64,000 bases of DNA from assembly GCA_038323575.1 (NCBI GenBank), contig JBBQHB010000015.1:11783-75782 (forward strand), read 5' to 3'. This document shows, piece after piece, positions 43,824-53,397 of this stretch. A program made the position numbers and the translations under genes. The notes below the pieces were generated by a model. It saw only the letters and a list, made by a program, of their open reading frames with translations, ran no database searches and was not told where the DNA came from. The DNA comes from CAINVV01 sp038323575. Its GTDB lineage: Bacteria > Bacteroidota > Bacteroidia > Bacteroidales > Prolixibacteraceae. Numbering within the stretch: position 1 is the stretch's first letter; the number at the start of each line of letters is the position of its first letter.

Positions 43824-44429
43824 TCAATTTGGTTTTGAAAAATCAACTTTCGGCGCTTTGTCGGCACCTTTTTCAGCCTCGAAATAGGCTTTTTTCTCAA
43901 AATTCCGAATAGAAGCGATAATACTCTGAGGGAAGAGACGGATATAGGTATTGAATGCCTGGGCCGACTGGTTGAATTTCTGACGTTCAACAGTAATCCT
44001 GTTTTCAGTACCTTCGAGTTGTGCCTGAAGATTCAGGAAATTCTCGTTGGCTTTCAGATCGGGATATTTTTCAACTACGACCATTAACCTTCCTAATGCT
44101 GAGGATAATCCACCCTGCGCTTGTTGAAACTGCTGAATAGATTCAGCGCTCAGTTTTGACGGATCTACTGTTACCGAGGTAGCCTTGGCCCTGGCCTCAA
44201 CAACTGCTATTAAAGTTTCGCTTTCATGGGCCGCATATCCTTTGACGGTACTAACCAGGTTCGGAATCAAATCAGCACGGCGCTGGTAGACATTTTCGAC
44301 CTGCGACCAGGAAGCGGAAACACCCTCCTCCATGGTAACCATGTTGTTGCCCGTTTTTACAAACCAATTTATAGAAATGAAAATAGACAGTAAAACTACT
44401 CCGATTACAATCCATGCTGTTTTGCTCAT
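43824..44429 (-). CDS. LemA family protein
   Basis: This 201-residue protein has an N-terminal membrane helix (WIVIGVVLLSIFISINWFV) and the LemA helical domain (VENVYQRRADLIPNLVSTVKGYAAHE, LQAQLEGTENRITVERQKFNQSAQAFN, EKKAYFEAE). The N-terminus faces out in characterised relatives, function unknown. It is first in a three-gene cluster with two TPM genes. Confidence 0.95.
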   Translation of the reverse strand: MSKTAWIVIGVVLLSIFISINWFVKTGNNMVTMEEGVSASWSQVENVYQRRADLIPNLVSTVKGYAAHESETLIAVVEARAKATSVTVDPSKLSAESIQQFQQAQGGLSSALGRLMVVVEKYPDLKANENFLNLQAQLEGTENRITVERQKFNQSAQAFNTYIRLFPQSIIASIRNFEKKAYFEAEKGADKAPKVDFSKPN

Positions 44430-44564
44430 ACTTTTTTAATTTAAAAATATTTGACTTTCGTTGACTAATAAGTGTCAAAAGAGGCTGTGAAGTTACAGAA
44501 GAATTTCGGAAATTATTGGGGATGATGCTTAATTGAAAGGTTTGCGACGCTTGTTATTAATTAT

Positions 44565-45047
44565 TTAACCTTGCTTTTCAATCAGTACAACGGCCTGGAC
44601 AGATATACCCTCTTCCCTTCCCTCAAATCCCAGTTTTTCGGTGGTAGTGGCTTTGATGTTGATCTGCTCCTTTGTGCTTTTAAGTATCTCTGCGACAACA
44701 GCCTCCATTTGAGGTATCCAGTCTTGCAATTTAGGCCGCTGAGCTGAAATCGTTGCATCCAGGTTTACCAGGACATAACCTTTCTCGCTGACAAGCCTGT
44801 AAACTTCAGCCAGCAATTTCTTGCTGTCAATATTCTTATATGCTGTTTCCGTATCCGGAAAGTGGTAACCGATGTCCCGCAATCCGGCGGCTCCAAGCAA
44901 TGCATCACAAATGGCATGCAGCAGCACATCCCCGTCGGAATGCGCCACAGTACCTTTATCGTGGGGAATCAGTATCCCGCCAAGCCAAAGCTCTTCGCCA
45001 ACGGAAAGCTGATGCACGTCGTAACCCTGTCCTATTCTAATATTCAT
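44565..45047 (-). CDS. ispF: 2-C-methyl-D-erythritol 2,4-cyclodiphosphate synthase
   Basis: This 160-residue enzyme of the MEP isoprenoid pathway converts CDP-ME-2-phosphate to the cyclic diphosphate. It shows the metal motif YDVHQL (Asp-x-His), HSDGDVLLHAICDALLGAAGL, DIGYHFPDT and the C-terminal KATTTEKLGFEGREEGI. Length is normal. The repeat copy C lies just upstream, between it and porU. Confidence 0.97.
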   Translation of the reverse strand: MNIRIGQGYDVHQLSVGEELWLGGILIPHDKGTVAHSDGDVLLHAICDALLGAAGLRDIGYHFPDTETAYKNIDSKKLLAEVYRLVSEKGYVLVNLDATISAQRPKLQDWIPQMEAVVAEILKSTKEQINIKATTTEKLGFEGREEGISVQAVVLIEKQG

Positions 45048-45055
45048 TTTATATT

Positions 45056-45155
45056 AAGTGACTAAAGTGAGCTAAAGTGACTAAAGTTACTGTAAAGTTA
45101 GATTAACGTTCTGAAGTTACAAGTACTTTAGGCACTTTAGCTCACTTTAGTCACT
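45056..45155. repeat. Inverted-array intergenic element, copy C (no gene inside)
   Basis: Arms of 31 bp at 45057-45087 and 45125-45155 made of the AAAGTGARCT/AAAGTGACT units match at 30 positions, with a 37-nt spacer containing TTCTGAAG and TTAACG as in the other copies. Its right end overlaps the first base of the porU stop codon (45155-45157), and ispF begins 8 bp beyond the left end. Confidence 0.85.
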
Positions 45156-48100
45156 CATTTTTGCCAGATTAACCTTCCCGATTTGTGCGCCCGGTTTCCC
45201 TTGGTGTCGGTAAGCGTTATCCGGTAAAGATATACACCAAAAACCGGAACAGGATTTAATATCCGGGGGTCCCAGTACAAATCCCGAATTTCATAACCCT
45301 GCGAAGCAACCAGTTTATGCCCTGAGAAGATGATCCGACCCGTCAAATCCATGATCTCCAGATTTCCGTCAAACAGTTCGTCATACCTGTTGTGCGTTAT
45401 GACAAATCTTGTCAGGGCAGAAAAAGGATTGGGATAGTTGAATAAGTTATTTATAATCAACGTATTACCGACAACAAAACGAACAGTTACTGCAGAAGAG
45501 TTGTTGGCATTGTCCCATGCCTTCAGTTTCAGGGAATGCTTTCCTGAAGCAAGTGTCGAAAGCGGGTAATAGATCGTTCCGGATTTCCAGCTCCCCTGGT
45601 CGGTCCTGTAAAAGTCGTTAAGAATCACAGGATTCGCTGTCTGCCCATCCAACTCCAAAACAATGTCGTGGCCGATACCGCCGGTGGAGGTATTGATTCC
45701 GCTCTCATCCGACAGGTAAACCATCAGCAAAGGATTGGTTGAAACAGTGCTCCCATCCTGAAATTTTTCATTTTCGAGGTATAGGTGGATATCCGGTCCG
45801 TTATTATCCGCAACAGGCTGTTCACCCTTCCCGTTAAAATGGATATCGGCAAACGAACCGTTGCCGTCGAAAGTACCATTGCTGAAATAGTATCGAACCA
45901 ATCCCGGATTCGCGTTAAAACTGACATCTTTGGGTACCACAAACGAGTAAGTAAAGATACCGTTCATTACCTTCACTTCACCATTGAACAGCAGGTTGTC
46001 CTGCACAGCATAAGAAAAAGGAGGCAAACCACCATTACCCAGTGTTGTTTTACTTGTCGGCTGGTCAAAAACCTTAACCGACAAGATGCCTGAAAACTGC
46101 TCCATTTTCTTCCCTTTTGAATCCTCTATCACACCGCTTATGGTCACCAGACTTAAAGGGGAGACTGTCCCGCCAAACTGGCTAACCTGCTGGTTGTTGA
46201 TTTCAAGATTCCTGCAAACATACTCCGGATAATTCAGGCGCAAGGCGGGGTCTCCGAGCAGGCAGAATTTAAGCGTATTCACAGATCCACTGTTTTCATT
46301 TTTTACCTGGCGTATCAAGTCTCCCAGCCGCATTGCCGCTCCCTTGCTGTCTTTTTCAAATACGTGGTTGAAAAAACTCTTGTTGATATTGAAATTGGAA
46401 GCCGAATAAACAAGCCTGGTGGCCGATAGTAAAGCAATTGCACCACCTGCAGGATGGAAAAGGAGGTGTTCGCCGGCAGATCTTTTCATGATCATGTCCC
46501 ACCGGCTGAATTCACAGGTGGCTGTTACAAACAGAGGCAGCCTGTCCTTGTTGGTCCATTTGTCAATATCCTGAATTGTCAGTATTTTTTCATGTGCCAG
46601 CCCGTCTTCGCTTGCGTGTCCGATGTAGTTGACGATTAAATCACCTGTCTGCACAGACCGTCGGATAGCATCATTGACATCAGGATATCGCTCTTCGGGT
46701 GTCAATACCTGAGGGTAAGCATCCAGATAGATTTTTGAAGCAAGGTATTCAGGATTTCTTTTGTTCATCAATGACGCAAGCGTTTCTGAATCATTAACAT
46801 GAATATTGTTGTCTTCATCATCTCCGATGAAGGAGACCTTGTTGCGCCACTCGCCCAAGGTTTGGGCTTCATGGTAATGGATTATTTTGTCCACAGCAAT
46901 TGTTGCTTCTTCAGCTGAAACTGCGGGTATCCGCCCAATGCCAATATCTACATTTCCGCCTTGCACCCCGTCGTCGGGATCCAACAGACCAAAAAAATCG
47001 TCAGTAACATAGGAATTGATTGCACTTAGCGAGTTCTCCGACTGAAAAGAAGGGATCCAATCGGGGTTGTTTTCGTTGGGATCATGAACCGGATCACAGG
47101 TCCCTTTACCAAAAAGTAGCAGGTATTTTAAAGCGGAACCATCAGATCCGAATTTCCGGAAATACAGGTTCCTGACAAAATTGCGAAGGGCAGCGACATC
47201 AGGGTATCCGCCGGATAATTCATTGAAAACAGATTCCACGGTGACAACTGTGACGGCCATGCCATCCTTATTTCTGTGGTATTCTGCCAGTTGGTTTGCC
47301 TGTGTCAGAAACCGTAAAGGCGCAACGATCAGGAATTGAGGAACCTCCTGGATTTGGAGACCGGAATTTTGTACATCTTCCGTTTTGGTCAATCCTGCGT
47401 ACTGGCCTGCAGGATCAAAAAGGATATAATTACGCAGGCTGTCGCTCTTTGCGCGGAATGAGATTTGTCCGTTACTCAGCTGGAAAGGTATTTGAGCCGG
47501 TGAAAGCGAATTGGTAACCTCCCACAACTGCAAGCCGGATGTTGCACTGCCAATCTGAAATTCGACAATTTTACCCTTTCCCACACTTCTGCTGTCCCTG
47601 AAATTCAGAGGTATACCCCTGTATTGCAGGCTTCTGCGCAGCTGCACTGTGGCATAATCGAACCAGCACTGATCGGAAGGGACACCATTGTATTTGAGCG
47701 TAAGGCTGATATCTGTCCCGGGTAAAACACGGGTCGTTTTGAAAGTTCCTGCCGAAGCAAAATCGTTGTCATATCCCATTTGGACAGGAGCCATGGAAAG
47801 ATTCCCCAACACACTTCCGTTGACTGAAACCTCCATCACTGTAAGGGACGTACTCCTGGCCACCGCAGTCACATTGACGGTAATTTGCTCATTTTCGATA
47901 CGATCCGGAAAGATAAAGCTCTTTTTCAGCACATTTCCACCCTGCAATAAGGATGAAAACCACCTGTTTCCGGATTCCAACAGGTTTATTTTCTCCTCTT
48001 CCCACACTCCGACTTCATCATAACCGGTCACTTTTAAATCAGGATTTCCTTCAGGTTGGCCCAATATTGCCAACTTGAGGTCAAGTCCGGCATCTTCCGT

Positions 48101-48523
48101 CAGAAAGAACCAGGATTTGCCACGGGCCGACTGATTCAACTTGTGCATGTATTGCCCGGAAACGGTATCTGACTTCCAGCTGACAGGTCCCTTAACAAAG
48201 AATAGCAGTGATTCGGTGCCGTCAACCTCCCGGAACCGCATAACAGGCAGCTGCATTGGTCCATTTTGTTCGGATCCGGCATTTGATCCGGACAATGCAT
48301 CATTTCTGCTTCCAAAGAGTCTTACGGATTCGGGATGCAAAAATCCGATACTTTTAAGCCATGAAAAATTGATTTTATGGATACCCGTAGCGGAAGTTTC
48401 AATTTTCACCCATTTACCACCTGCAAACAGCGAATTTTCCGTTTCCGGCATGGTACTGTTGCCATTTGCCTGCAGAAAAAGAAAAAAAATAAATATTAGT
48501 GTATAACAGAGGCGATTAAACAT
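45155..48523 (-). CDS. porU: Type IX secretion system sortase PorU (C25-type)
   Basis: This 1,122-residue envelope protease removes the C-terminal signal of T9SS cargo and anchors it to the surface. I chose ATG 48523 because a signal peptide begins there (LCYTLIFIFFLFLQANG). A peptidase C25 domain spans about residues 400-740, with catalytic His636 in NYIGHAS and Cys670 in TATCEFSRW. Ig-like segments follow, and the C-terminus ends in a beta-rich sequence similar to T9SS CTDs (IINNLFNYPNPF, LYRITLTD). It is divergent from gldJ, another T9SS/gliding gene. Confidence 0.93.
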   Translation of the reverse strand: MFNRLCYTLIFIFFLFLQANGNSTMPETENSLFAGGKWVKIETSATGIHKINFSWLKSIGFLHPESVRLFGSRNDALSGSNAGSEQNGPMQLPVMRFREVDGTESLLFFVKGPVSWKSDTVSGQYMHKLNQSARGKSWFFLTEDAGLDLKLAILGQPEGNPDLKVTGYDEVGVWEEEKINLLESGNRWFSSLLQGGNVLKKSFIFPDRIENEQITVNVTAVARSTSLTVMEVSVNGSVLGNLSMAPVQMGYDNDFASAGTFKTTRVLPGTDISLTLKYNGVPSDQCWFDYATVQLRRSLQYRGIPLNFRDSRSVGKGKIVEFQIGSATSGLQLWEVTNSLSPAQIPFQLSNGQISFRAKSDSLRNYILFDPAGQYAGLTKTEDVQNSGLQIQEVPQFLIVAPLRFLTQANQLAEYHRNKDGMAVTVVTVESVFNELSGGYPDVAALRNFVRNLYFRKFGSDGSALKYLLLFGKGTCDPVHDPNENNPDWIPSFQSENSLSAINSYVTDDFFGLLDPDDGVQGGNVDIGIGRIPAVSAEEATIAVDKIIHYHEAQTLGEWRNKVSFIGDDEDNNIHVNDSETLASLMNKRNPEYLASKIYLDAYPQVLTPEERYPDVNDAIRRSVQTGDLIVNYIGHASEDGLAHEKILTIQDIDKWTNKDRLPLFVTATCEFSRWDMIMKRSAGEHLLFHPAGGAIALLSATRLVYSASNFNINKSFFNHVFEKDSKGAAMRLGDLIRQVKNENSGSVNTLKFCLLGDPALRLNYPEYVCRNLEINNQQVSQFGGTVSPLSLVTISGVIEDSKGKKMEQFSGILSVKVFDQPTSKTTLGNGGLPPFSYAVQDNLLFNGEVKVMNGIFTYSFVVPKDVSFNANPGLVRYYFSNGTFDGNGSFADIHFNGKGEQPVADNNGPDIHLYLENEKFQDGSTVSTNPLLMVYLSDESGINTSTGGIGHDIVLELDGQTANPVILNDFYRTDQGSWKSGTIYYPLSTLASGKHSLKLKAWDNANNSSAVTVRFVVGNTLIINNLFNYPNPFSALTRFVITHNRYDELFDGNLEIMDLTGRIIFSGHKLVASQGYEIRDLYWDPRILNPVPVFGVYLYRITLTDTKGNRAHKSGRLIWQK

Positions 48524-48685
48524 TAGAGACAACAGATTATTAGCAGATGAACGCAACCGGATTCGGGGTTAAATGTTAAAAAATCGGTGTAAATGATTTT
48601 TTTTCCCCTTTAGGTTGAACAAAATTAGAAAAATCGATGTTTATAGTGAAGTTGATTGGAGAAAAATGAGTATTCTTTTCATTTT

Positions 48686-48720
48686 TTTGCAATATATTTG
48701 TAGCAATAGCGTTAACTTTG
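48686..48720 (+). promoter_or_regulatory. Possible promoter of gldJ
   Basis: TTTG (48686-48689) is followed after 23 bases by TAACTTTG (48713-48720), within the allowed spacing of Bacteroidota promoters. Another TATATTTG lies at 48693 but lacks an upstream element. The gldJ start codon is at 48804, leaving an 80-nt leader. Confidence 0.4.
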
Positions 48721-48803
48721 TGCAAATTCAAATTATTTCTCCTGATGAGGACCTATCGCTGCCTGAATTAAAATTATTTCATGGATTAAACTTTTGAAAC
48801 TTT

Positions 48804-50249
48804 ATGAAATTATATACAGTTATACTACTAATCCTCAGTCTATTGACTGTTTCCTGCAAACTCTTACCCAAAAAGAAGAGCGGTTCATCTACGACTGGAT
48901 GGTCTTACAACGATCCCACAAACGGAGGGTTTGAGTATAATGCCAATTATACCCAAACAACCGGACCTGGCCTGGTTTTTATTCAGGGCGGCACTTTCCC
49001 GATGGGCAGAGTTGAGCAGGATGTTATTTTTGAAAACAACAATGCGATTCGCCGGGTAACGATCAACTCCTTTTTTATGGATGAAACAGAAGTGCGTAAC
49101 GTTGACTGGCGGGAATATATTTTCTGGTTACAAAGAGCCTACCCGCAAAATCCTGAAGTATACCGGTCTGCTCTTCCCGATACGCTTGTTTGGAGAAACG
49201 AAATGGCCTATAATGAGCCTTTTCTCGAGAATTATCTTCGTCACGCAGCCTACTCTGAATACCCGGTTGTTGGTGTTAGCTGGATTCAGGCAAACGATTA
49301 CTGCAAATGGAGAACGGACAGGGTCAATGAAAGGATTTTAATCAAAGACCGTATACTTGCTGAAGACACCAAACAAAGCGGACAAAATGTATTCACATCC
49401 GATAGTTACCTGAACGGACTTTACAACGGTACAGACGGTAAAAATCCTTTGAAGAATTTGGGGAAAAATGGTACAACCAGAAGGACGAGTATGTCTGATG
49501 GAATTGTTTTGCCCCGTTACCGTCTTCCTTCTGAAGCGGAATGGGAGTATGCTGCCGTTGCGCTGATTGGCAACACCGATGAGGAAGTAGTTACGAGTCG
49601 TCGTATTTATCCCTGGAACGGTTCTCACATCCGTTCGACAGAAAAAAATACCCGTGGGGTTTTCATGGCCAACAGTGTCAGGGGACGGGGTGACTATATG
49701 GGTTTGGCCGGAGCGCTGAACGACGGGTTTGAAATCACTGCCCCGGTTAGATCTTTCACACCCAATGATCTCGGCCTTTACTGCATGGCAGGAAATGTGA
49801 ACGAATGGGTTCAGGATGTATACAGACCTGCTTCATTCCAGGATTTCAATGAATTTCAGCCGCTTCGCGGAAGTGTATATACCAATTTTAAAAAGGATGA
49901 CACTGGTAATTTTATGCGCAATGAATTTGGTGAAATGATCAGGGACACAGTTGCTAATTTCACCAACTTCAAAGACGGTGATTTCCAGTCTAATCTTGAT
50001 GAATCGATTTGGAAAACCAAGGACGACTCAATAAAAAGTACTATTAGTACGGAAATTATGTATTCTAACCTTAAAGACAATTATAAATCACGAATTTCTG
50101 ATCATACCAGGGTTTACAAAGGCGGAAGCTGGAAAGACCGACCCTATTGGCTCGGTCCGGGTACCAGAAGATACCTTGACGAAAGGAAAGCAACCAACGA
50201 CTTAGGCTTCAGGTGTGCCATGACAAAGCTGGGTGATGCTGAACAATAA
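48804..50249 (+). CDS. gldJ: Gliding motility/T9SS lipoprotein GldJ (FGE-sulfatase fold)
   Basis: This 481-residue outer-membrane lipoprotein has its lipobox at TVSC (Cys18) and the FGE-sulfatase/SUMF1-like fold in two pieces: FIQGGTFPMGRVEQD, MDETEVRNVDWREYIFWL, VVGVSWIQANDYCKWRTDRVNE, RYRLPSEAEWEYAA, CMAGNVNEWVQD and KGGSWKDRPYWLGPGTRRY. This matches GldJ, required for gliding and for stability of the GldK/T9SS ring in Flavobacterium. It is divergent from porU, which supports the T9SS assignment. It carries an insert of about 80 residues before the last motif. Confidence 0.87.
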   Translation: MKLYTVILLILSLLTVSCKLLPKKKSGSSTTGWSYNDPTNGGFEYNANYTQTTGPGLVFIQGGTFPMGRVEQDVIFENNNAIRRVTINSFFMDETEVRNVDWREYIFWLQRAYPQNPEVYRSALPDTLVWRNEMAYNEPFLENYLRHAAYSEYPVVGVSWIQANDYCKWRTDRVNERILIKDRILAEDTKQSGQNVFTSDSYLNGLYNGTDGKNPLKNLGKNGTTRRTSMSDGIVLPRYRLPSEAEWEYAAVALIGNTDEEVVTSRRIYPWNGSHIRSTEKNTRGVFMANSVRGRGDYMGLAGALNDGFEITAPVRSFTPNDLGLYCMAGNVNEWVQDVYRPASFQDFNEFQPLRGSVYTNFKKDDTGNFMRNEFGEMIRDTVANFTNFKDGDFQSNLDESIWKTKDDSIKSTISTEIMYSNLKDNYKSRISDHTRVYKGGSWKDRPYWLGPGTRRYLDERKATNDLGFRCAMTKLGDAEQ

Positions 50250-50257
50250 TAATCTTT

Positions 50258-50285
50258 AAACCCCGTCATCAGATGGGGTTTTTTC
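50258..50285 (+). terminator. Terminator of gldJ
   Basis: AAACCCC and GGGGTTT pair with a 10-base loop and are followed by a T run. It precedes murF by about 10 bases, so partial read-through is possible. Confidence 0.75.
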
Positions 50286-50295
50286 TTATTAATTC

Positions 50296-51588
50296 ATGAA
50301 GTTAGAAACACTCTATCAGATTTTTCTTAAGCATCCGCTAGTTGCCACCGATAGCAGGCAAATTGAGGAAGGATCAATCTTTTTTGCTTTGAAAGGGGAT
50401 AATTTCAACGGCAACACCTTCGTCCTGACCGCTCTTGAAAAAGGAGCGGCCTATGCTGTCGCTGACGAGGAAGTTTATGCCGTCCATGAAAAGATCCTGC
50501 TGGTAGACAACGTACTTCAAACACTTCAGGACCTGGCAAGGCTTCACCGGCAAAAAATCGGTATTCCCATTCTTGCCATCACCGGGTCAAACGGAAAGAC
50601 AACAACCAAAGAGCTTGTCGCTTCAGTACTTTCCAAAAAATTCAAGATTATTTTCACCAAAGGAAACCTGAACAATCATATTGGGGTGCCGCTGACTTTA
50701 CTGACACTTAAACCCGAAACAGAAATAGGTATTATCGAAATGGGCGCCAATCATCCCGGGGAAATTGATCAACTCTGCAAAATAGCACTGCCTGATTTCG
50801 GACTGATCACCAATGTTGGAAAGGCGCACCTGGAAGGTTTTGGATCGTTCGAAGGGGTCATTCAAACGAAAACGGAGCTTTACCGTTTCCTGGAACAAAG
50901 ACAAGGCACAATTTTCATCAATCTGGCCAACCCATTTCTTGCCGGAAATGCAGGAGAAGTCAGGAAAGTAGGTTACACCACAGAACCATCAACCGAAGGG
51001 CTGGAGGGTGAAGTCGTCAGTGCTAAACCTTTCCTTGTCTTCAAAGCGCTCTTCCCAAAAGGCTGGCTGTATATCAAAACCAGGCTCGTCGGAAATTACA
51101 ACCTCGAAAATGCGCTGGCTGCTGCTGCAATTGGCCTATATTTCGGTATTGATCCTACTGAAATTGCAGGTGCGATCGAAAGCTACCAACCCGATAACAA
51201 CCGTTCCCAGATGGTCGAAACCGGGCACAACAGCCTGTTGATGGATGCCTATAATGCCAATCCGACCAGTACCCGTGCAGCATTGGAAAATTTTGCCCAA
51301 ATCGAGGCGCCTAAGAAAGGGGTGATATTGGGAGATATGCTGGAACTTGGATCCGTGGCGCCCGATGAACATCAGAAAATTGTCGATTTTTTGCAAACTA
51401 TACCAACTGAAGCGCTCTTTTTGGTGGGTCCAAATTATTCAGCCTGCAGGCTGCCCGGGAATTTTCTCCATTATACTGATGCCGCAGAACTCTCGGATCA
51501 TTTGCGAAATGTTCAGCTATCAGGTTTTATGATGCTGATCAAAGGATCAAGGGGGATGAAACTTGAAACTGTTGTCCGGTATCTGTAA
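50296..51588 (+). CDS. murF: UDP-N-acetylmuramoyl-tripeptide--D-Ala-D-Ala ligase
   Basis: This 430-residue Mur ligase adds D-Ala-D-Ala to the cell-wall precursor. It has the ATP P-loop GSNGKTTTKELV, EMGANHPGEI, TNVGKAHLEGFGS, and the C-terminal DAYNANPTSTRAALE. N-terminal substrate domain (DSRQIEEGSIFFALKGDNFNGN) and length fit MurF. Confidence 0.96.
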   Translation: MKLETLYQIFLKHPLVATDSRQIEEGSIFFALKGDNFNGNTFVLTALEKGAAYAVADEEVYAVHEKILLVDNVLQTLQDLARLHRQKIGIPILAITGSNGKTTTKELVASVLSKKFKIIFTKGNLNNHIGVPLTLLTLKPETEIGIIEMGANHPGEIDQLCKIALPDFGLITNVGKAHLEGFGSFEGVIQTKTELYRFLEQRQGTIFINLANPFLAGNAGEVRKVGYTTEPSTEGLEGEVVSAKPFLVFKALFPKGWLYIKTRLVGNYNLENALAAAAIGLYFGIDPTEIAGAIESYQPDNNRSQMVETGHNSLLMDAYNANPTSTRAALENFAQIEAPKKGVILGDMLELGSVAPDEHQKIVDFLQTIPTEALFLVGPNYSACRLPGNFLHYTDAAELSDHLRNVQLSGFMMLIKGSRGMKLETVVRYL

Positions 51589-51714
51589 TCGCATTCCGTA
51601 ATAATTATTGTAACAAACTGATGTTATTTGAAGTAAGAGAAGTAGTGGTAAAATAGTATGCTTTGTGTTACTTTGTGTTCTCAAGAAAAAACAATATCGC
51701 ATTATTAAATAAGA

Positions 51715-53151
51715 ATGCCGGAAATTCTAAATCTAAAGGATCATCTCAAACACCCGACTTTTGCATTGATCGGCTCCATATCTGATGCAGAAGGCCTTGA
51801 AACCTATGTGATCGGAGGTTTTGTCCGGGATTTGCTGATGTATCGGAAAAAAGAGCATTACGACATTGACATTGTTACGGTAGGCAGCGGAATAGGCCTG
51901 GCAAAGAAAGTTGCCATGTCCATCAACCCCAAATTGAAAGTAACGGTTTTCAAAAATTTCGGAACTGCCATGTTTCGCGAAAAAGATGTCGATTTTGAGT
52001 TTGTCGGCACCCGGAAAGAGTCTTACAGGCTGGATAGCCGCAAACCGATTGTGGAGGACGGAACACTTGTTGACGATCAGAACAGGCGTGATTTCACCAT
52101 CAATACCCTGGCAATCTGCCTGAACAAAGCACATTACGGTGATGTTACGGATCCATTCGGCGGGATGGGTGACCTGGAAAGCAAACTAATCCGAACACCG
52201 CTTGATCCGGAAATCACCTTCTCTGATGATCCGCTGCGCATGATGCGGGCGATTCGCTTTGCTTCACAACTAGGCTTCAGGATTGAAGATGAGACTTTTT
52301 CATCCATTACCAGACAGTCTGAACGGATCAACATCGTATCGAAAGAGCGTATCACAGAGGAACTCAATAAAATAATACTTTCTGACAAACCATCTATTGG
52401 TTTTAAACTACTGGAAACATGTGGATTGTTAAAAATCATCCTACCGGAAATTCAAAACCTGAAGGGGAGGGAAAGTATCAATGGCATCTACCACAAAGAT
52501 AATTTCTACCATACACTGGAAGTCCTCGACCGGATCTGCATAAATACTGATAATCTCTGGCTGCGGTGGTCAGCACTCCTTCACGATGTGGCCAAACCTG
52601 TCACCAAAAGGTTCTCCCCTGCCCTTGGCTGGACTTTTCATGCCCACAATTTTATTGGTGAAAAGATGGTTCCCAAACTGTTCGACCGCCTTAAACTGCC
52701 GCTCAACGAAAAAATGAAATTTGTGCAGAAAATGGTCCTGCTGCACATGCGGCCGATCGTTCTGTCCGAAGAGGAAGTTACTGACTCGGCAGTAAGACGA
52801 TTGCTGTTTGATGCCGGCGATGACATTGACGATCTGATGACCCTGTGCGAAGCCGACATTACCTCCAAAAACGAGGAGAAAGTGACCCGCTTCCTGGCAA
52901 ATTTCCAGCTGGTACGTGACAAGCTGAAAGAGATCGAAGAGAAAGACGCCATTCGGAATTTCCAGCCTCCGGTTACCGGCGAACTGATAATGGAAACATT
53001 TGGACTTTCACCTTGCAAGGAAATCGGACTGATCAAATCGGCCATTAAAGAGGCGATTTTGGAGGGAGAAATTCATAACAACTACGAGGAAGCTTACGGG
53101 TACATGTTGGCAAAAGGGAAAGAACTGGGCTTAATCCCGGTAAAAGGATAA
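51715..53151 (+). CDS. CCA tRNA nucleotidyltransferase with HD domain
   Basis: This 478-residue enzyme adds CCA to tRNA 3' ends, fitting the tRNA-Phe gene here without encoded CCA. The N-terminal class II nucleotidyltransferase motif is VIGGFVRD with YDIDIV carrying the metal Asp pair, then NRRDFTINTLAI and the head-domain motif DPLRMMRAIRFASQLGF. A C-terminal HD phosphohydrolase domain has ALLHDVAKP. The stop codon TAA (53149-53151) lies within the first unit of a tandem array (53142-53210), so the array touches the end of the gene. Confidence 0.94.
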   Translation: MPEILNLKDHLKHPTFALIGSISDAEGLETYVIGGFVRDLLMYRKKEHYDIDIVTVGSGIGLAKKVAMSINPKLKVTVFKNFGTAMFREKDVDFEFVGTRKESYRLDSRKPIVEDGTLVDDQNRRDFTINTLAICLNKAHYGDVTDPFGGMGDLESKLIRTPLDPEITFSDDPLRMMRAIRFASQLGFRIEDETFSSITRQSERINIVSKERITEELNKIILSDKPSIGFKLLETCGLLKIILPEIQNLKGRESINGIYHKDNFYHTLEVLDRICINTDNLWLRWSALLHDVAKPVTKRFSPALGWTFHAHNFIGEKMVPKLFDRLKLPLNEKMKFVQKMVLLHMRPIVLSEEEVTDSAVRRLLFDAGDDIDDLMTLCEADITSKNEEKVTRFLANFQLVRDKLKEIEEKDAIRNFQPPVTGELIMETFGLSPCKEIGLIKSAIKEAILEGEIHNNYEEAYGYMLAKGKELGLIPVKG

Positions 53152-53210
53152 AGGATAAAGGATAAAGGATAAAGGAGATGGGATAAAGGAGATGGGATAA
53201 AGGATAAAGT
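53142..53210. repeat. Tandem 7-bp array (AAAGGAT), left arm
   Basis: Seven-base units AAAGGAT with some variants (GAGATGGG spacers) repeat about nine times. The array begins inside the cca stop region and points inward. The opposite-strand copy lies at 53311-53397. Confidence 0.85.
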
Positions 53211-53268
53211 GGGATTTGTGCAGAGATAAAAATTGGTCCATTTCCCATCAGGAATTTGATATAAAGAA

Positions 53269-53308
53269 AGAACGCTGCACTAACGTTGGGATCATGATCG
53301 CAGCGTTC
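53269..53308. terminator. Hairpin between the two 7-bp arrays
   Basis: AGAACGCTGC and GCAGCGTTCT pair perfectly over 10 bp around a loop of about 20 bases. It lies between cca (plus) and the DUF4625 lipoprotein gene (minus). It may terminate both transcripts. Confidence 0.6.
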
Positions 53309-53310
53309 TT

Positions 53311-53397
53311 ACTTTATCCTTTATCCTTTATCCTTTATCCTTTCCCCTTTAAAATTATCCTTTATCCTTTTCCCTTTTTAATTATCCTTTATCCTTT
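53311..53397. repeat. Tandem 7-bp array, inverse right arm
   Basis: Units TTTATCC on the plus strand, interrupted by TCCCCTTTAAAAT- and TCCCTTTTTAAT-type variants, repeat the inverse of the left array. The array begins directly beside the stop codon of the DUF4625 gene (TAG, 53398-53400 on minus). Confidence 0.85.
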
